NCBI GenBank assembly: GCA_945890485.1
Contig: CAMDCN010000023.1
Span: 59,070-123,069, forward strand
DNA: 64,000 nt
Reading direction: 5' to 3'
DNA from: Candidatus Sulfopaludibacter sp. SbA3
Lineage (GTDB): Bacteria > Acidobacteriota > Terriglobia > Bryobacterales > Bryobacteraceae
The notes beneath the pieces were generated by a model, which saw only the letters and a list, made by a program, of their open reading frames with translations, was not told the origin of the DNA and did no database searches. Position numbers and translations under genes: made by a program. Positions 8,923-17,522 of the stretch are shown here, one piece after another (position 1 is the first letter of the stretch; each line of letters opens with the position of its first letter).

Positions 8923-9303
8923 TTAAAGGTCCTCGATGCGAGAGAAAGGATGAATGGTCGGAGTGGGTATGATGGCTGGTCCGAGCGGCTGGCGCAGAAT
9001 CTTCCGGCGAACGGAAGGCGGCAGTAGCCCGGCTAGCTGAACGGTGGTCAGTACCCAGGCCGGGGTGGGAATCCTGGCGGCTAGCCAGTCCTCGACGTCC
9101 TGGCGCGGCACCTCGGCGAGCCGGGCCAATTCGGCCGGCGTCAGCGAAGCCCGCTCCATCTCCGTCCGCAGCAGGGAGGGCGCGACGACAGCAAATCCGC
9201 GGGGGACCGCCATAGCCGCGAGCGAACGCAAAGCCGCCACCTCGGTTTCGAGAGCGTCGAGCAGTTGCGGGATCGTAGCCCTGGTTGCGCACGGTTCAGC
9301 CAT
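8923..9303 (-). CDS. Small HTH-like protein paired with the ParA-like ATPase
   Basis: A 126-residue protein that I do not recognise by name. Residues about 48-92 read ERASLTPAELARLAEVPRQDVEDW, which fits a helix-turn-helix of the XRE/Cro type: 'LTPAELARLAEVPR' would be helices 1-2 and 'QDVEDWLAA' the recognition helix. The N-terminal 40 residues look helical and could dimerise. The C-terminus is proline-rich (LGPAIIPTPTIHPF). It is the first gene of the minus-strand run and sits 5 bases before the ParA-like gene, so it may regulate that pair or be its adaptor. The opposite side is the divergent 9304-9429 spacer, which should hold both promoters. No function beyond probable DNA binding can be claimed. 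Confidence 0.7.
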   Translation of the reverse strand: MAEPCATRATIPQLLDALETEVAALRSLAAMAVPRGFAVVAPSLLRTEMERASLTPAELARLAEVPRQDVEDWLAARIPTPAWVLTTVQLAGLLPPSVRRKILRQPLGPAIIPTPTIHPFSRIEDL

Positions 9304-9429
9304 TAAAAGGCGGCGGCGGGAAAGGCATCTGACAGGGATTCAACCGGCATGGGGCGTAGCCTCAATTTTAGCGCAGTAGGGGAGCCGTTGGGGCGAACAA
9401 AAGAAGAAGGGGCGTGAGAAGATTTAGGA

Positions 9430-9966
9430 ATGCCGGATTGGGCTATCGAGCGCTGGACCATGGTGGAGCAGGGAGATCGGGAGACGCAGGGGCAGGCATT
9501 TCAGGACCTGCTTGCGGCGTCGACCGGACCCGTACCCTGGGCCTATTCGATTTGGGACAGAGTCGTCGGAGGACTGAGGAGCAAGGACAACCGGATACGC
9601 GCCATCTCTGCTCAGGTGCTTTGCCAACTGGCGGCGAGCGACCCTGAAGAACGAATGCCTTCCGTGTTTGCCCAACTCCTGGACATCACTCGGGACGAGA
9701 AGTTTGTCACCGCGCGGCACTGTCTGCAGGCGCTGTGGAGGGTGGGTGTCTCGTGGCCGGAGTTGGTGCTCGCCGGGCTCGAAACACGGTTTCAAGAGAG
9801 CGTCGCCGAAAAGAACGGAACGTTGGTGCGGTACGACATCCTGGTGGGCATGCGGCGAATGGCGGACGTCTTAGGTGAAGCCGGTATACGCGAACGAGCG
9901 CAGCAGTGGATCGCCCTTGAAGCGGACGCAAAATATCGGAAAAAGTACGCCGGAGTTTGGCGATGA
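9430..9966 (+). CDS. HEAT-like helical-repeat protein
   Basis: A 178-residue soluble protein with no signal peptide. The sequence alternates amphipathic helices such as SIWDRVVGGLRSKDNRIRAISAQVLCQLAAS and FVTARHCLQALWRVG, consistent with HEAT/ARM-type repeats. Such proteins usually act as binding scaffolds. Its TGA overlaps the ATG of the next gene (ATGA at 9963-9966), so the two are co-translated. The family is unnamed to me; no enzymatic motif is visible. Confidence 0.72.
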   Translation: MPDWAIERWTMVEQGDRETQGQAFQDLLAASTGPVPWAYSIWDRVVGGLRSKDNRIRAISAQVLCQLAASDPEERMPSVFAQLLDITRDEKFVTARHCLQALWRVGVSWPELVLAGLETRFQESVAEKNGTLVRYDILVGMRRMADVLGEAGIRERAQQWIALEADAKYRKKYAGVWR

Positions 9967-12533
9967 AATTGGGTCTAGTGCTTCTGCTGGCGCCGGGCCT
10001 ATTTGCCCAATCTCAGGAGGTTTGCCGGATCACTCCATTGACGCAGTGGCGGCCCAACGCCGATCCCGAGCCTGCCCGGGTTCCAGCGTCCGCCTCCGCT
10101 GCGGACGCCCTCTTCGTCAGCCCGCGAATTGCCGCGCCGGACGGTGGGCTGTATTTCCGCGACGGGTATGCCCGATTGCGCCGTCTCTGGCCGGATGGCC
10201 GGCTGACCACAATTGCCGGCAACGGACGCACGGGACCGATTGTCGATGGCCCTGCAATGGATTCCCCCGTTCCGCACGATTTAGTGCTGAAGATTAGCCC
10301 TTCTGGCGATTTGCATGTCGCCTCCGGCGGGCGAGTTCGTCGTTTACGGGACGGCCGGTTCGACACTGTCGCCGGAACGGGACGCGCCGGCTTCAACGGG
10401 AAGCGCGGCTCCGCTCGCAATATAAACCTTGGCGAGATCGCGGCGTTGACCTTCGATCGTCAAGGGCGAATCTTCATCGCCGACGGGTTCGCGCGCATTC
10501 GCCGGGTAGATCCCGCCGGCGAGTTGGAAACAGTTGCCGGTTCGGCCCGTCGTGTCTCCAGCGGATTGCCCGGGCCAGCGACGGAAGCGCTGCTCGGTCG
10601 AGTCCGTTCGCTCCTTGTCGGACCGGACGGAACTATTTGGATCCGCTCTGAGTTTCACTATTCCATTGATCCTTCTGGATACATGTCGTCGCATACCGGT
10701 GCGCGATTTCCGTTTTTAGAGGGCCCGGATGGAGAACTGTATTATCTCGATTCCGTATTCCAGGGTTCGTCGCCCCGGCTAAGCCTGCTCGTTCGCGTTT
10801 CCGACGGCACAGTGGCGTTTGAAGGGTATCGCGGCATCGCCCTGGGTGTGACCAACGCGGGTGGGCTAGTCGTCGAGGATCTACACCCCGACTCCTCTTC
10901 GTTGCTCCTGCTCTTTCAGGGAGGCACGCACCGGCAAATCGCTCAGTATCGGTCCCGGCTTGCCCCTGCCGTTGACCTGTCGCCCGCGGTGTGGCGGCCG
11001 GATACCGGCGGTCTCATCGCCGCGACGAAGGGCGTGGCGATCGAGGAACTCCGTCCTGGCTTGGCGCCGCGCATGCTCTTGCGCGCGTCCGACCTCGAAG
11101 GCGTCACCACCGGAGGCTTCGGAGCCTTGGCGATGGGACCCGGCGGACGGGTGTTGTTCCCGAAGAGCCGCACAGGACCGCTGATGCAGATGGATGCATC
11201 AGGCCAAGCCCGCGAGTTGATAGGCTCCGGTCGAGCGGTTCCTTACTTGGCGCCCACCTCCGGCCGAGAAAGCATGGCGTGGTCGACGACCGGAGAATTG
11301 TTCTGGATTCAAGGCGCCACACCCGGCACCACCACGGAACGCATTGGCATGTGGCAGGAGCGCACCTTGACTTGGTTGACCTACACGGCTCCGGGGGCAG
11401 AGTTCCTCGTGAATCTACCGGACGGTACGGTGGCGGCCTGGTTCCGGGACCAAGGGCTCCGGCGAGTTAGCATCAGCGATCCGGGACCGGTCATCGCATC
11501 GCTGTCGCCGTTGGCGGCGGCAGCACTCCATGTGCAAGGGAGTGCTGCGTTTTGGGTGTCGCCCGGCCGCCGCCTATTCCGGCAGCAGGATGGTCTGCTC
11601 GAAATGTTTCCCTTGACGGAACTCTATCAGGAGGGCGGCTTGTTTCCTCCGCGCGACGTCGATATGTTGCAGGTGATTCCGCTCGGCCGAGACGCCATTG
11701 TACAAGTGCAGGCCGACACGTATTCCGGCTATTTGCGCATCGAAGATTTCGACGGCTGCCAGCGCCGCCGTGCACCGCGCGTCCCCGAAGGCGGGGTGGT
11801 GAGCGCCGCCGGGTATGGCTATCCGGACGCGATTACGTCGCTAGGATTGCTCGCGATTTTCGGTGAGAACCTGGCGGGACCGGAAGCGGAAGCGCCAGCG
11901 CTGGACCGCTATGGCTCCGTCGGGCCGGGCTCTCCCGATGGCCCGCGAGTGTCCTTTCGGGGAGGCATTGTGGTCACCACATTCCCGCTGCTCTTTGCCT
12001 CTCCCAACCAGTTGGTTGTGCAGGCCCCTTACACCCATTTGTCGTTTGTTGGTAACAGGGCGCCTGCTCTCCTTAGCCTGCGCTGGGAAGGAATCGAAGT
12101 GCCCATACCAGGCTCGTTTCGTGATCAGCAAGCCACCCCCGCTCTGTTTGTCACCGGAGGTCGGCGGGATGGGTTCGTCGCCGCCTTGAATCAGGACGGC
12201 ACGGTTCACGGCGCGGCCAATCCGGTGCGCGTTGGAAGCGTTGTTCAACTGTTTGCCGCAGGGCTGGGCAATACAAGTCCTCAACCGGTCACCGGCGATA
12301 GCTATAGTTCGTCTGAGCTATCCCCGTTGTTGACTTTCCCCTTTGTGACCATTGGCGGACTGGGCGCTGATCTCATTTTCGGAGGCGGGGCTCCAGGACT
12401 CCTCGGTGGTGTGTATCAAGTGAACGTGCGGGTACCGGAGAGCCTTGACGCAGGAGACCACGAAGTTGTCATCCGAATGACTGGGGTTGCGACGGATCGA
12501 AACCAGAAAGCGCTACTACGGGTGGTGCGCTGA
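9963..12533 (+). CDS. Secreted beta-propeller protein with Solibacter-type C-terminal domain
   Basis: The 856-residue chain starts with a clear signal peptide (MKLGLVLLLAPGLFAQ). I chose the ATG at 9963 over the in-frame TTG at 9957 because it forms an ATGA overlap with the previous stop. Residues about 45-230 contain NHL-like beta-propeller blades with repeated phrases such as LTTIAGNGRTGP, FDTVAGTGRAGFNG and LETVAGSARR. Residues about 610-856 match the C-terminal domain typical of acidobacterial extracellular proteins (TIGR03437): VSAAGYGYPDAITSLGLLAIFGENL, QLFAAGLGNTSPQPVTGDSYS and GGVYQVNVRVPESLDAGDHEV. The protein is probably exported and may be surface attached or secreted. What it binds is unknown. 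Confidence 0.88.
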   Translation: MKLGLVLLLAPGLFAQSQEVCRITPLTQWRPNADPEPARVPASASAADALFVSPRIAAPDGGLYFRDGYARLRRLWPDGRLTTIAGNGRTGPIVDGPAMDSPVPHDLVLKISPSGDLHVASGGRVRRLRDGRFDTVAGTGRAGFNGKRGSARNINLGEIAALTFDRQGRIFIADGFARIRRVDPAGELETVAGSARRVSSGLPGPATEALLGRVRSLLVGPDGTIWIRSEFHYSIDPSGYMSSHTGARFPFLEGPDGELYYLDSVFQGSSPRLSLLVRVSDGTVAFEGYRGIALGVTNAGGLVVEDLHPDSSSLLLLFQGGTHRQIAQYRSRLAPAVDLSPAVWRPDTGGLIAATKGVAIEELRPGLAPRMLLRASDLEGVTTGGFGALAMGPGGRVLFPKSRTGPLMQMDASGQARELIGSGRAVPYLAPTSGRESMAWSTTGELFWIQGATPGTTTERIGMWQERTLTWLTYTAPGAEFLVNLPDGTVAAWFRDQGLRRVSISDPGPVIASLSPLAAAALHVQGSAAFWVSPGRRLFRQQDGLLEMFPLTELYQEGGLFPPRDVDMLQVIPLGRDAIVQVQADTYSGYLRIEDFDGCQRRRAPRVPEGGVVSAAGYGYPDAITSLGLLAIFGENLAGPEAEAPALDRYGSVGPGSPDGPRVSFRGGIVVTTFPLLFASPNQLVVQAPYTHLSFVGNRAPALLSLRWEGIEVPIPGSFRDQQATPALFVTGGRRDGFVAALNQDGTVHGAANPVRVGSVVQLFAAGLGNTSPQPVTGDSYSSSELSPLLTFPFVTIGGLGADLIFGGGAPGLLGGVYQVNVRVPESLDAGDHEVVIRMTGVATDRNQKALLRVVR

Positions 12534-12537
12534 GCCC

Positions 12538-13788
12538 CTACTCGTACCGCAGCGCCTCAATCGGATCAATCTCCGCCGCCTTCATCGCGGGATAAATCCC
12601 AAACAACACGCCGACGCAAACGGACACCCCAAACGCCACGCCCACCGACAGCGGCGTAACGATCGTATTCCACTCGGCAACCGTTGCGATGATCCAACTC
12701 AGCGCAATCCCAAACGCAATCCCCGCTAAGCCACCGCCGACCGAAATCAGTACGCTCTCGATCAGGAACTGCCTCACAATGTCGCTGCGCCGGGCTCCGA
12801 TCGCCCGCCGGATTCCAATCTCCCGGGTTCGCTCCATCACCGTGGCCAGCACGATGTTCATAATCCCTATTCCACCGACAATCAGCGAAATCGCCGCAAT
12901 CGCTACCATCACGTAAGTGAAGATCGCCTGGGTTCGTTTCTGTTGTTCGAGCAGCGCCGCCGGGATCGTCACGACATAGTCTTCCGTGTTCCTATGCGTT
13001 GACGCCAGAATCGCGCTGACGACCTTGGCCGACTGCACGCTGTCGATACCCTCGCGGAGACGGATATCGACGCCATCGAGTTCGTCTTTCAGAAAGCGCG
13101 TCGTATCCCAGAAGCGGTATTGGAACGTGGTCAATGGGATCAGAATCGCATGATTGCGATCCTGAATCTTCACTCCGGTGCCACTGTCGCCCACCTGATC
13201 AGCTAGTACCCCGACCACCTCCAGCCACGTATCGTTGACCTTCACTTTCTTCCCCAATGCCGGGTCGTATCCGAACAAAGTGATCTTTGCCGTTTGGCCA
13301 AGCACGCATACCGCCGCGCTCGAAGCTTCATCGGTCTCGGCTAACAGACGCCCCTCCACGGCCTCCAGTGAGTGAATCGCGGCGAATGCCGGACGGACTC
13401 CCTGCAGCATCGGCATGCCGGTGGCGGGCTTGGGAAGAATCCGCCCCGGATGCAGTGCCCGGCGTGGCGAGACCGCATCGATCCCGGCGAGGTTCGCTTC
13501 GAGGATTCTGATATCTCGCTCGTTGAGACCCTGGGAGGCGCGCCGCCGCTGCTGCAACTCTTCCGCGCTGGTGGCCGGAATCGAATCGACCAGGATGTTG
13601 CGCACGCCAAGCCTTTCAATCAACCGCAAGGACTCTTCACGAGCACCAGCGCCAATCGAGAGCATCCCGATCACGCTCCCGACGCCGAACACGATGCCGA
13701 GCGCCGTCAGCACCGTACGCGCCTTTTGGGCGCGCAAGTTCGTGATCGCTTCACTGATATCGGAAAGAATGCCTTGGCGTGCGCTCAT
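12538..13788 (-). CDS. MacB/FtsX-type ABC transporter permease
   Basis: A 416-residue permease with the MacB periplasmic core domain (about residues 20-250) after a first membrane helix (ARTVLTALGIVFGVGSVIGML). An FtsX domain with three C-terminal helices follows; the segment ATVMERTREIGIRRAIGARRSDIVRQFLIES is its conserved cytoplasmic loop. MacB-family transporters use mechanotransmission to expel substrates with a periplasmic adaptor and an outer-membrane channel. There is no nucleotide-binding domain in this protein and no ATPase gene next to it. It is the last gene after three adaptor genes, 10 bases from the third, with GAGGA about 8 bases before the ATG. It converges with the propeller gene, leaving a 4-base gap. 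Confidence 0.93.
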   Translation of the reverse strand: MSARQGILSDISEAITNLRAQKARTVLTALGIVFGVGSVIGMLSIGAGAREESLRLIERLGVRNILVDSIPATSAEELQQRRRASQGLNERDIRILEANLAGIDAVSPRRALHPGRILPKPATGMPMLQGVRPAFAAIHSLEAVEGRLLAETDEASSAAVCVLGQTAKITLFGYDPALGKKVKVNDTWLEVVGVLADQVGDSGTGVKIQDRNHAILIPLTTFQYRFWDTTRFLKDELDGVDIRLREGIDSVQSAKVVSAILASTHRNTEDYVVTIPAALLEQQKRTQAIFTYVMVAIAAISLIVGGIGIMNIVLATVMERTREIGIRRAIGARRSDIVRQFLIESVLISVGGGLAGIAFGIALSWIIATVAEWNTIVTPLSVGVAFGVSVCVGVLFGIYPAMKAAEIDPIEALRYE

Positions 13789-13798
13789 GGTTGGGTCC

Positions 13799-15091
13799 TC
13801 AAGGCCGGGCGGCCGGACTGGACTTGCCGGCTGGCTGTTTCCCTTTCGCAGAATCTTTCTGGTCGGGGCTGGCGAGTGCTACGGAAGTGCCCTCCGCCAA
13901 GCCTTCAATCACTACTTGGCTCTCTCCACGACGCACGATCTTCACATCGCGGGCGACGAAGGATCCGGCTTCGGAGACATAGGCGAACCTTCTTCCATCG
14001 CTTTCAAACACCGCCTGCGTGGGCACCCAAAGTGCATTCTTCATCGTTTCGGTCAGGATCTGGACCCGGACGCTCATGCCGGGGCGCAGCGCAGCGCTCG
14101 GCTCAACGACGGCAAGTTTGCATTCGAACCGGCGCTCCCAAGGTGGGCCTGAGGTGCCGCCAAGGTTTGATACCTTCGCCGCCAGCGGCTTGCCCGGCAA
14201 AGCAAGCGCGCGCACTTGCGCGGGCTGGCCAATCGCCAGCAGTCCGCGATCGGCTTCGGTGATGACGACGCTGGCTTCCCAAGTGCTGAAGTCCGGAATC
14301 TGTGCGACGGCCATTCCGGCGCGAACGGTATCGCCAACCTGAAACATCGGGAACGTCATGCCAGGGAAAAAGAAATTGCTGGAGGTGTTCGATTCGATGT
14401 TTACGTAGCCAGCGGTTGGGGCCTTGAGAGTCATCATTTCGATGTTGCGCTTTGCGGTGGCCGCCATCACGCCGGCTTTCTTGAGCGACGCCTCCTGAAT
14501 GGTGACCGCCGCGCGAGCGGCGGCTTTCCGCTGCGGATACTCTTTCTCCAGCTTCGCCACGCGGTCCGTAGCGTCCCGGAGCATGAGCTCGTTCTGCTGC
14601 ACCACGATGGCGGCGAGCAGCGGATTCCTCCGCGATTCAAGACGGGCCTGTTCCAGTTCGCCCCGGGCAACAATCAACTCCGCGGTAAGTTCCTCTTCGC
14701 GCGCGGCAGTCTCAGCTGTGGCCTGGGATACCATCTGTTCCGCTTCTCGCAGATCGAATTCGGCCTCGCGCAGTTTAAACGACTCTTCCGTCGTGTCGAA
14801 CTGCGCCACCACGTCGCCCTCCTTCACCAGCTCTCCCGGCTTCGACAGTTGCGTAATCGTAAGTTCGCGGCTGCCGGTCATCGGGGCGATCAACATTTTG
14901 GAGTTGCCACCCTGCACACTGCCTTTGGCCGTGATGGGGAACGCCACATCGCCGCGGATCACCTGAGCCAGCGGCACTGTCCGCTCCTCGCCGCGCTTCC
15001 ACTCTTCCACCTTCCGGTAGGCCGACCAAGCGCCCACGCCCAGCGCGGAAAGCACGACTACGGCGGCGATCAAACGAAGCAGCGACTTCAC
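13799..15091 (-). CDS. Periplasmic adaptor (HlyD/MFP family), third of three
   Basis: A 430-residue membrane-fusion protein. It has an N-terminal anchor (LLRLIAAVVVLSALGVGAWSAY), a half-motif lipoyl segment around LVKEGDVVAQFDTTEES, a long alpha-helical hairpin (about residues 100-215, rich in E, R, A and L), the second half lipoyl (LKAPTAGYVNIE), and beta-barrel/MP domains including VWVPTQAV-like ALWVPTQAVFES. Such adaptors bridge an inner-membrane transporter to an outer-membrane channel. Translation starts at GTG 15091, overlapping the previous gene's stop (GTGA). The C-terminal tail is lysine/proline-rich. With the permease downstream it probably forms one efflux system. Confidence 0.92.
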   Translation of the reverse strand: MKSLLRLIAAVVVLSALGVGAWSAYRKVEEWKRGEERTVPLAQVIRGDVAFPITAKGSVQGGNSKMLIAPMTGSRELTITQLSKPGELVKEGDVVAQFDTTEESFKLREAEFDLREAEQMVSQATAETAAREEELTAELIVARGELEQARLESRRNPLLAAIVVQQNELMLRDATDRVAKLEKEYPQRKAAARAAVTIQEASLKKAGVMAATAKRNIEMMTLKAPTAGYVNIESNTSSNFFFPGMTFPMFQVGDTVRAGMAVAQIPDFSTWEASVVITEADRGLLAIGQPAQVRALALPGKPLAAKVSNLGGTSGPPWERRFECKLAVVEPSAALRPGMSVRVQILTETMKNALWVPTQAVFESDGRRFAYVSEAGSFVARDVKIVRRGESQVVIEGLAEGTSVALASPDQKDSAKGKQPAGKSSPAARP

Positions 15092-16332
15092 TTTTTGGCT
15101 CCCGCCGCACCCTCGCGCTCCACATCCACCAGCGCAACTTTGGCCCCGGCGGCGATGCCCTTGATGGCCACCTCGTCCGGGTTGCGCGCCTGAAGTTCCA
15201 CCGGTGTCGATTCAAATCCCCCGGGACCGGCCACGAGAACCACAGGCCGGCCGTCGCGGTTGAAGATCGCCTTCGCAGGCACACTGATCGCATCCGCCAA
15301 GCGATCGATGACGATGTCCATGCGTCCATTCATTCCCGGGCGGAGCCTTGGATCGATCTCGTCAAAGGCTCCGTACGCGCGGAAGTTCCGCGAGGGCGGC
15401 CACTCAAAATTCTGTTCGGCCAACGGCGCAATGGCTGACAGCTTTCCGGTGAAAGGCTTCTCAGGGAACGGGTCAAGCATGATCCGCACGGCAAGGCCTT
15501 GGCGGAGCCGGCCTCGTTCCACCTCTTCGATCTTGCCTTTAATCTGCAGGCTGCCCAGATCCGGGATCTCGGCGATGGAACTGCCCGGCCACACCGTGTC
15601 GCCCACCTTGAATGGCTTGGCGTTCACCCAACCCTGCGAGTAGTTCATCAGGTAGTTCACGACACCGGTGGAGGGCGCCTTCACCTCCATCTGCCCAATC
15701 CGCTTCCTGGTGAGTTCGACTTCGGCCTGCACCTTCGCGACGGCCGCCCGGAACCCGGCCACCTTCGATTCGTTCTGCGCTTGAATCAGTTGCGCGTCGG
15801 CCTGCTTCACCCGGAGTTTGTCGAGCGCCAATTGGTGGTCGATCTTCTTCTCCTCAGCCTGCAGCGCGCTTAGAATAGCGCTGCGGGAGACCTCCAGACG
15901 AGCCCGTTCGGCTTGCGTCGTCTGGGTGCCAATTTCCAGCTGACTTTGTTCCCCGGCGATGCGCGCTTGGGCGACGGCTTCAGCCAGTTGCGCCTCGGCC
16001 TGCCGCAGATTCGCCTCCTTCTCCTGAAACTGGCGCTGGGCGCTGCTGGTATCGAACTTCAAGATCACGTCGCCGGCCTTGGTCGCACTTCCCGCCGGCA
16101 CCTGCCAAACAATGCGTAGGTCAGGAACATTGAGGGGGGCTGTCACTAGGATCGACCGGCTCGCCACCAGGTCGCCCCGGCATGTCGTGATCACCAGGAA
16201 TTCGCCCTGGCGCGCCAATGCCGTCGGCAGGCCCAGTCTGGCGTCGGCTGGTTGGCGTTTGGCGTACCAGATGGCGCCGCCAACCGGAACGGTCAGCAAG
16301 ATCAGCAGAAGGAAGGCGCTCCGCGGTTTCAC
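15088..16332 (-). CDS. Periplasmic adaptor (HlyD/MFP family), second of three
   Basis: A 414-residue adaptor with an N-terminal anchor (AFLLLILLTVPVGGAIWYA), the lipoyl half TKAGDVILKFDTSSAQ, a coiled-coil hairpin (about residues 105-215), the second half MEVKAPSTGVVNYLMNYS, and a beta-barrel with RPGMNGRMDIVIDRL followed by AISVPAKAIFNRDGRPVV. It begins with GTG at 16332 inside the stop of the first adaptor (GTGA) and ends inside the GTG of the third. It is a clear paralogue of its neighbours but not a recent copy: the hairpin sequences differ widely. The three adaptors may form mixed hexamers or serve different permeases. Confidence 0.92.
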   Translation of the reverse strand: MKPRSAFLLLILLTVPVGGAIWYAKRQPADARLGLPTALARQGEFLVITTCRGDLVASRSILVTAPLNVPDLRIVWQVPAGSATKAGDVILKFDTSSAQRQFQEKEANLRQAEAQLAEAVAQARIAGEQSQLEIGTQTTQAERARLEVSRSAILSALQAEEKKIDHQLALDKLRVKQADAQLIQAQNESKVAGFRAAVAKVQAEVELTRKRIGQMEVKAPSTGVVNYLMNYSQGWVNAKPFKVGDTVWPGSSIAEIPDLGSLQIKGKIEEVERGRLRQGLAVRIMLDPFPEKPFTGKLSAIAPLAEQNFEWPPSRNFRAYGAFDEIDPRLRPGMNGRMDIVIDRLADAISVPAKAIFNRDGRPVVLVAGPGGFESTPVELQARNPDEVAIKGIAAGAKVALVDVEREGAAGAKK

Positions 16333-17375
16333 GGGCGCACCTCTTTACCGACGGCGAACCGCGGAATTTCGAGCGCCGCCGACAAGTCCGGCAGCACCCG
16401 CGGATCCTGCCCGAGGATTCGGAAGCGGGCTGAAAAAGAGCGCACGGGAGAATCGAGTCCAGCAATGGCGATCGGGCTCGCCGTCATCAGTTCGGCAGTG
16501 AACTCCGCCCCGGGGTAGGCATCGAGATATAGCTTCGCCGATACCCCGGGTCGCAAGACGGAGACGTCAGATTCGTTCACACTGGCGTCCACCACCATCA
16601 AGTCCGGACTAAACAGGCGCAGCACCGGCTGGCCGGGGTTCATCTGGTCCCCTTCCTGGGGCGGCCCCATAGAGCCACTCCGGAAGACCGTTTCAAGCGC
16701 GACCATTCCAGCGTGAGGGCTGCGGATCACCAGGCGGTCAAGGTTCCGCCGCAGCCGTTCCAGGGTCAGCCTCAACCTATCTAACTTGAGTTGCTGCACC
16801 TGCAGAGTCGCTGTCTCTGCTTTCACGCGCAGCGCGTTGGACTTCTCCAGACTGGCTACCCGTGCAGTGGCGCTTGCGGCCTTGGCTTCGTTCTTCAACC
16901 GCTCAATCTCGCTCAGGATCGGGCCCTTTCGCAGTTGGAGTTGCGCCTTTTGCAACTCTGCTCGGGCCTCCTGAGCAGTGGCCTCGCGTTTGGCGCGGTC
17001 GCTACGGATCTGCGCCTGCTTCTCTTCCAGTTGGTGGCCCGACTCGGCGACTTTCGCTTCTGTTTCGCGAACCTCGTCCAAGATAGTCGTGCGGTCGAAC
17101 TCAGCGAGTATCTGGTCCGCCTCCACCTTGGAACCATTGGGTACGAGATAGGCTAAAGTTACCCTGCTGTTCAGACCTGTAATCTGGGGTACGCGGACCG
17201 AATTGGCTTTGAGTGCCTGCACGGTTCCTGTCGTGCGCAGAGTCGGCGGCAAGGGAGCTGGGCTGGCAGCGTGGATGACGGACGATGCAACGGGAGCCCG
17301 ATTGCCCGAAGCGCACCCCGCTCCAATAAGAAGACAAGCGATCGCAAGCATACTGAGCGGAGTTGAGTTATTCAC
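16329..17375 (-). CDS. Lipoprotein periplasmic adaptor (HlyD/MFP family), first of three
   Basis: An adaptor of about 348 residues carrying a lipoprotein signal: the segment LAIACLLIGAGC ends in a lipobox cysteine. It contains the lipoyl half SKVEADQILAEFDRTTI, a long helical hairpin with many K/E/R/A residues, and the closing half LVIRSPHAGMVALETVF. The start is uncertain: GTG at 17375 and ATG at 17351 both give a lipoprotein signal, and a GTG at 17468 would add 31 basic residues; none has a convincing ribosome-binding site. It is the first gene of the adaptor-adaptor-adaptor-permease operon; its promoter should lie in the divergent spacer before 17523. The lipid anchor replaces the transmembrane anchor used by the other two adaptors. 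Confidence 0.87.
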   Translation of the reverse strand: MNNSTPLSMLAIACLLIGAGCASGNRAPVASSVIHAASPAPLPPTLRTTGTVQALKANSVRVPQITGLNSRVTLAYLVPNGSKVEADQILAEFDRTTILDEVRETEAKVAESGHQLEEKQAQIRSDRAKREATAQEARAELQKAQLQLRKGPILSEIERLKNEAKAASATARVASLEKSNALRVKAETATLQVQQLKLDRLRLTLERLRRNLDRLVIRSPHAGMVALETVFRSGSMGPPQEGDQMNPGQPVLRLFSPDLMVVDASVNESDVSVLRPGVSAKLYLDAYPGAEFTAELMTASPIAIAGLDSPVRSFSARFRILGQDPRVLPDLSAALEIPRFAVGKEVRP

Positions 17376-17522
17376 TTTACGCCACGCATGGTTACTTAGA
17401 CGGTTGGTGGACGCAATTCGTTGAGAATCGGATACAACTTTCTTTCGGCAATTTGGAACGATCCGCACTGGTGGACCGTTCGCTCTCTATGCGATCTGTG
17501 AAACCCGGTACTGTGGCGGCCA

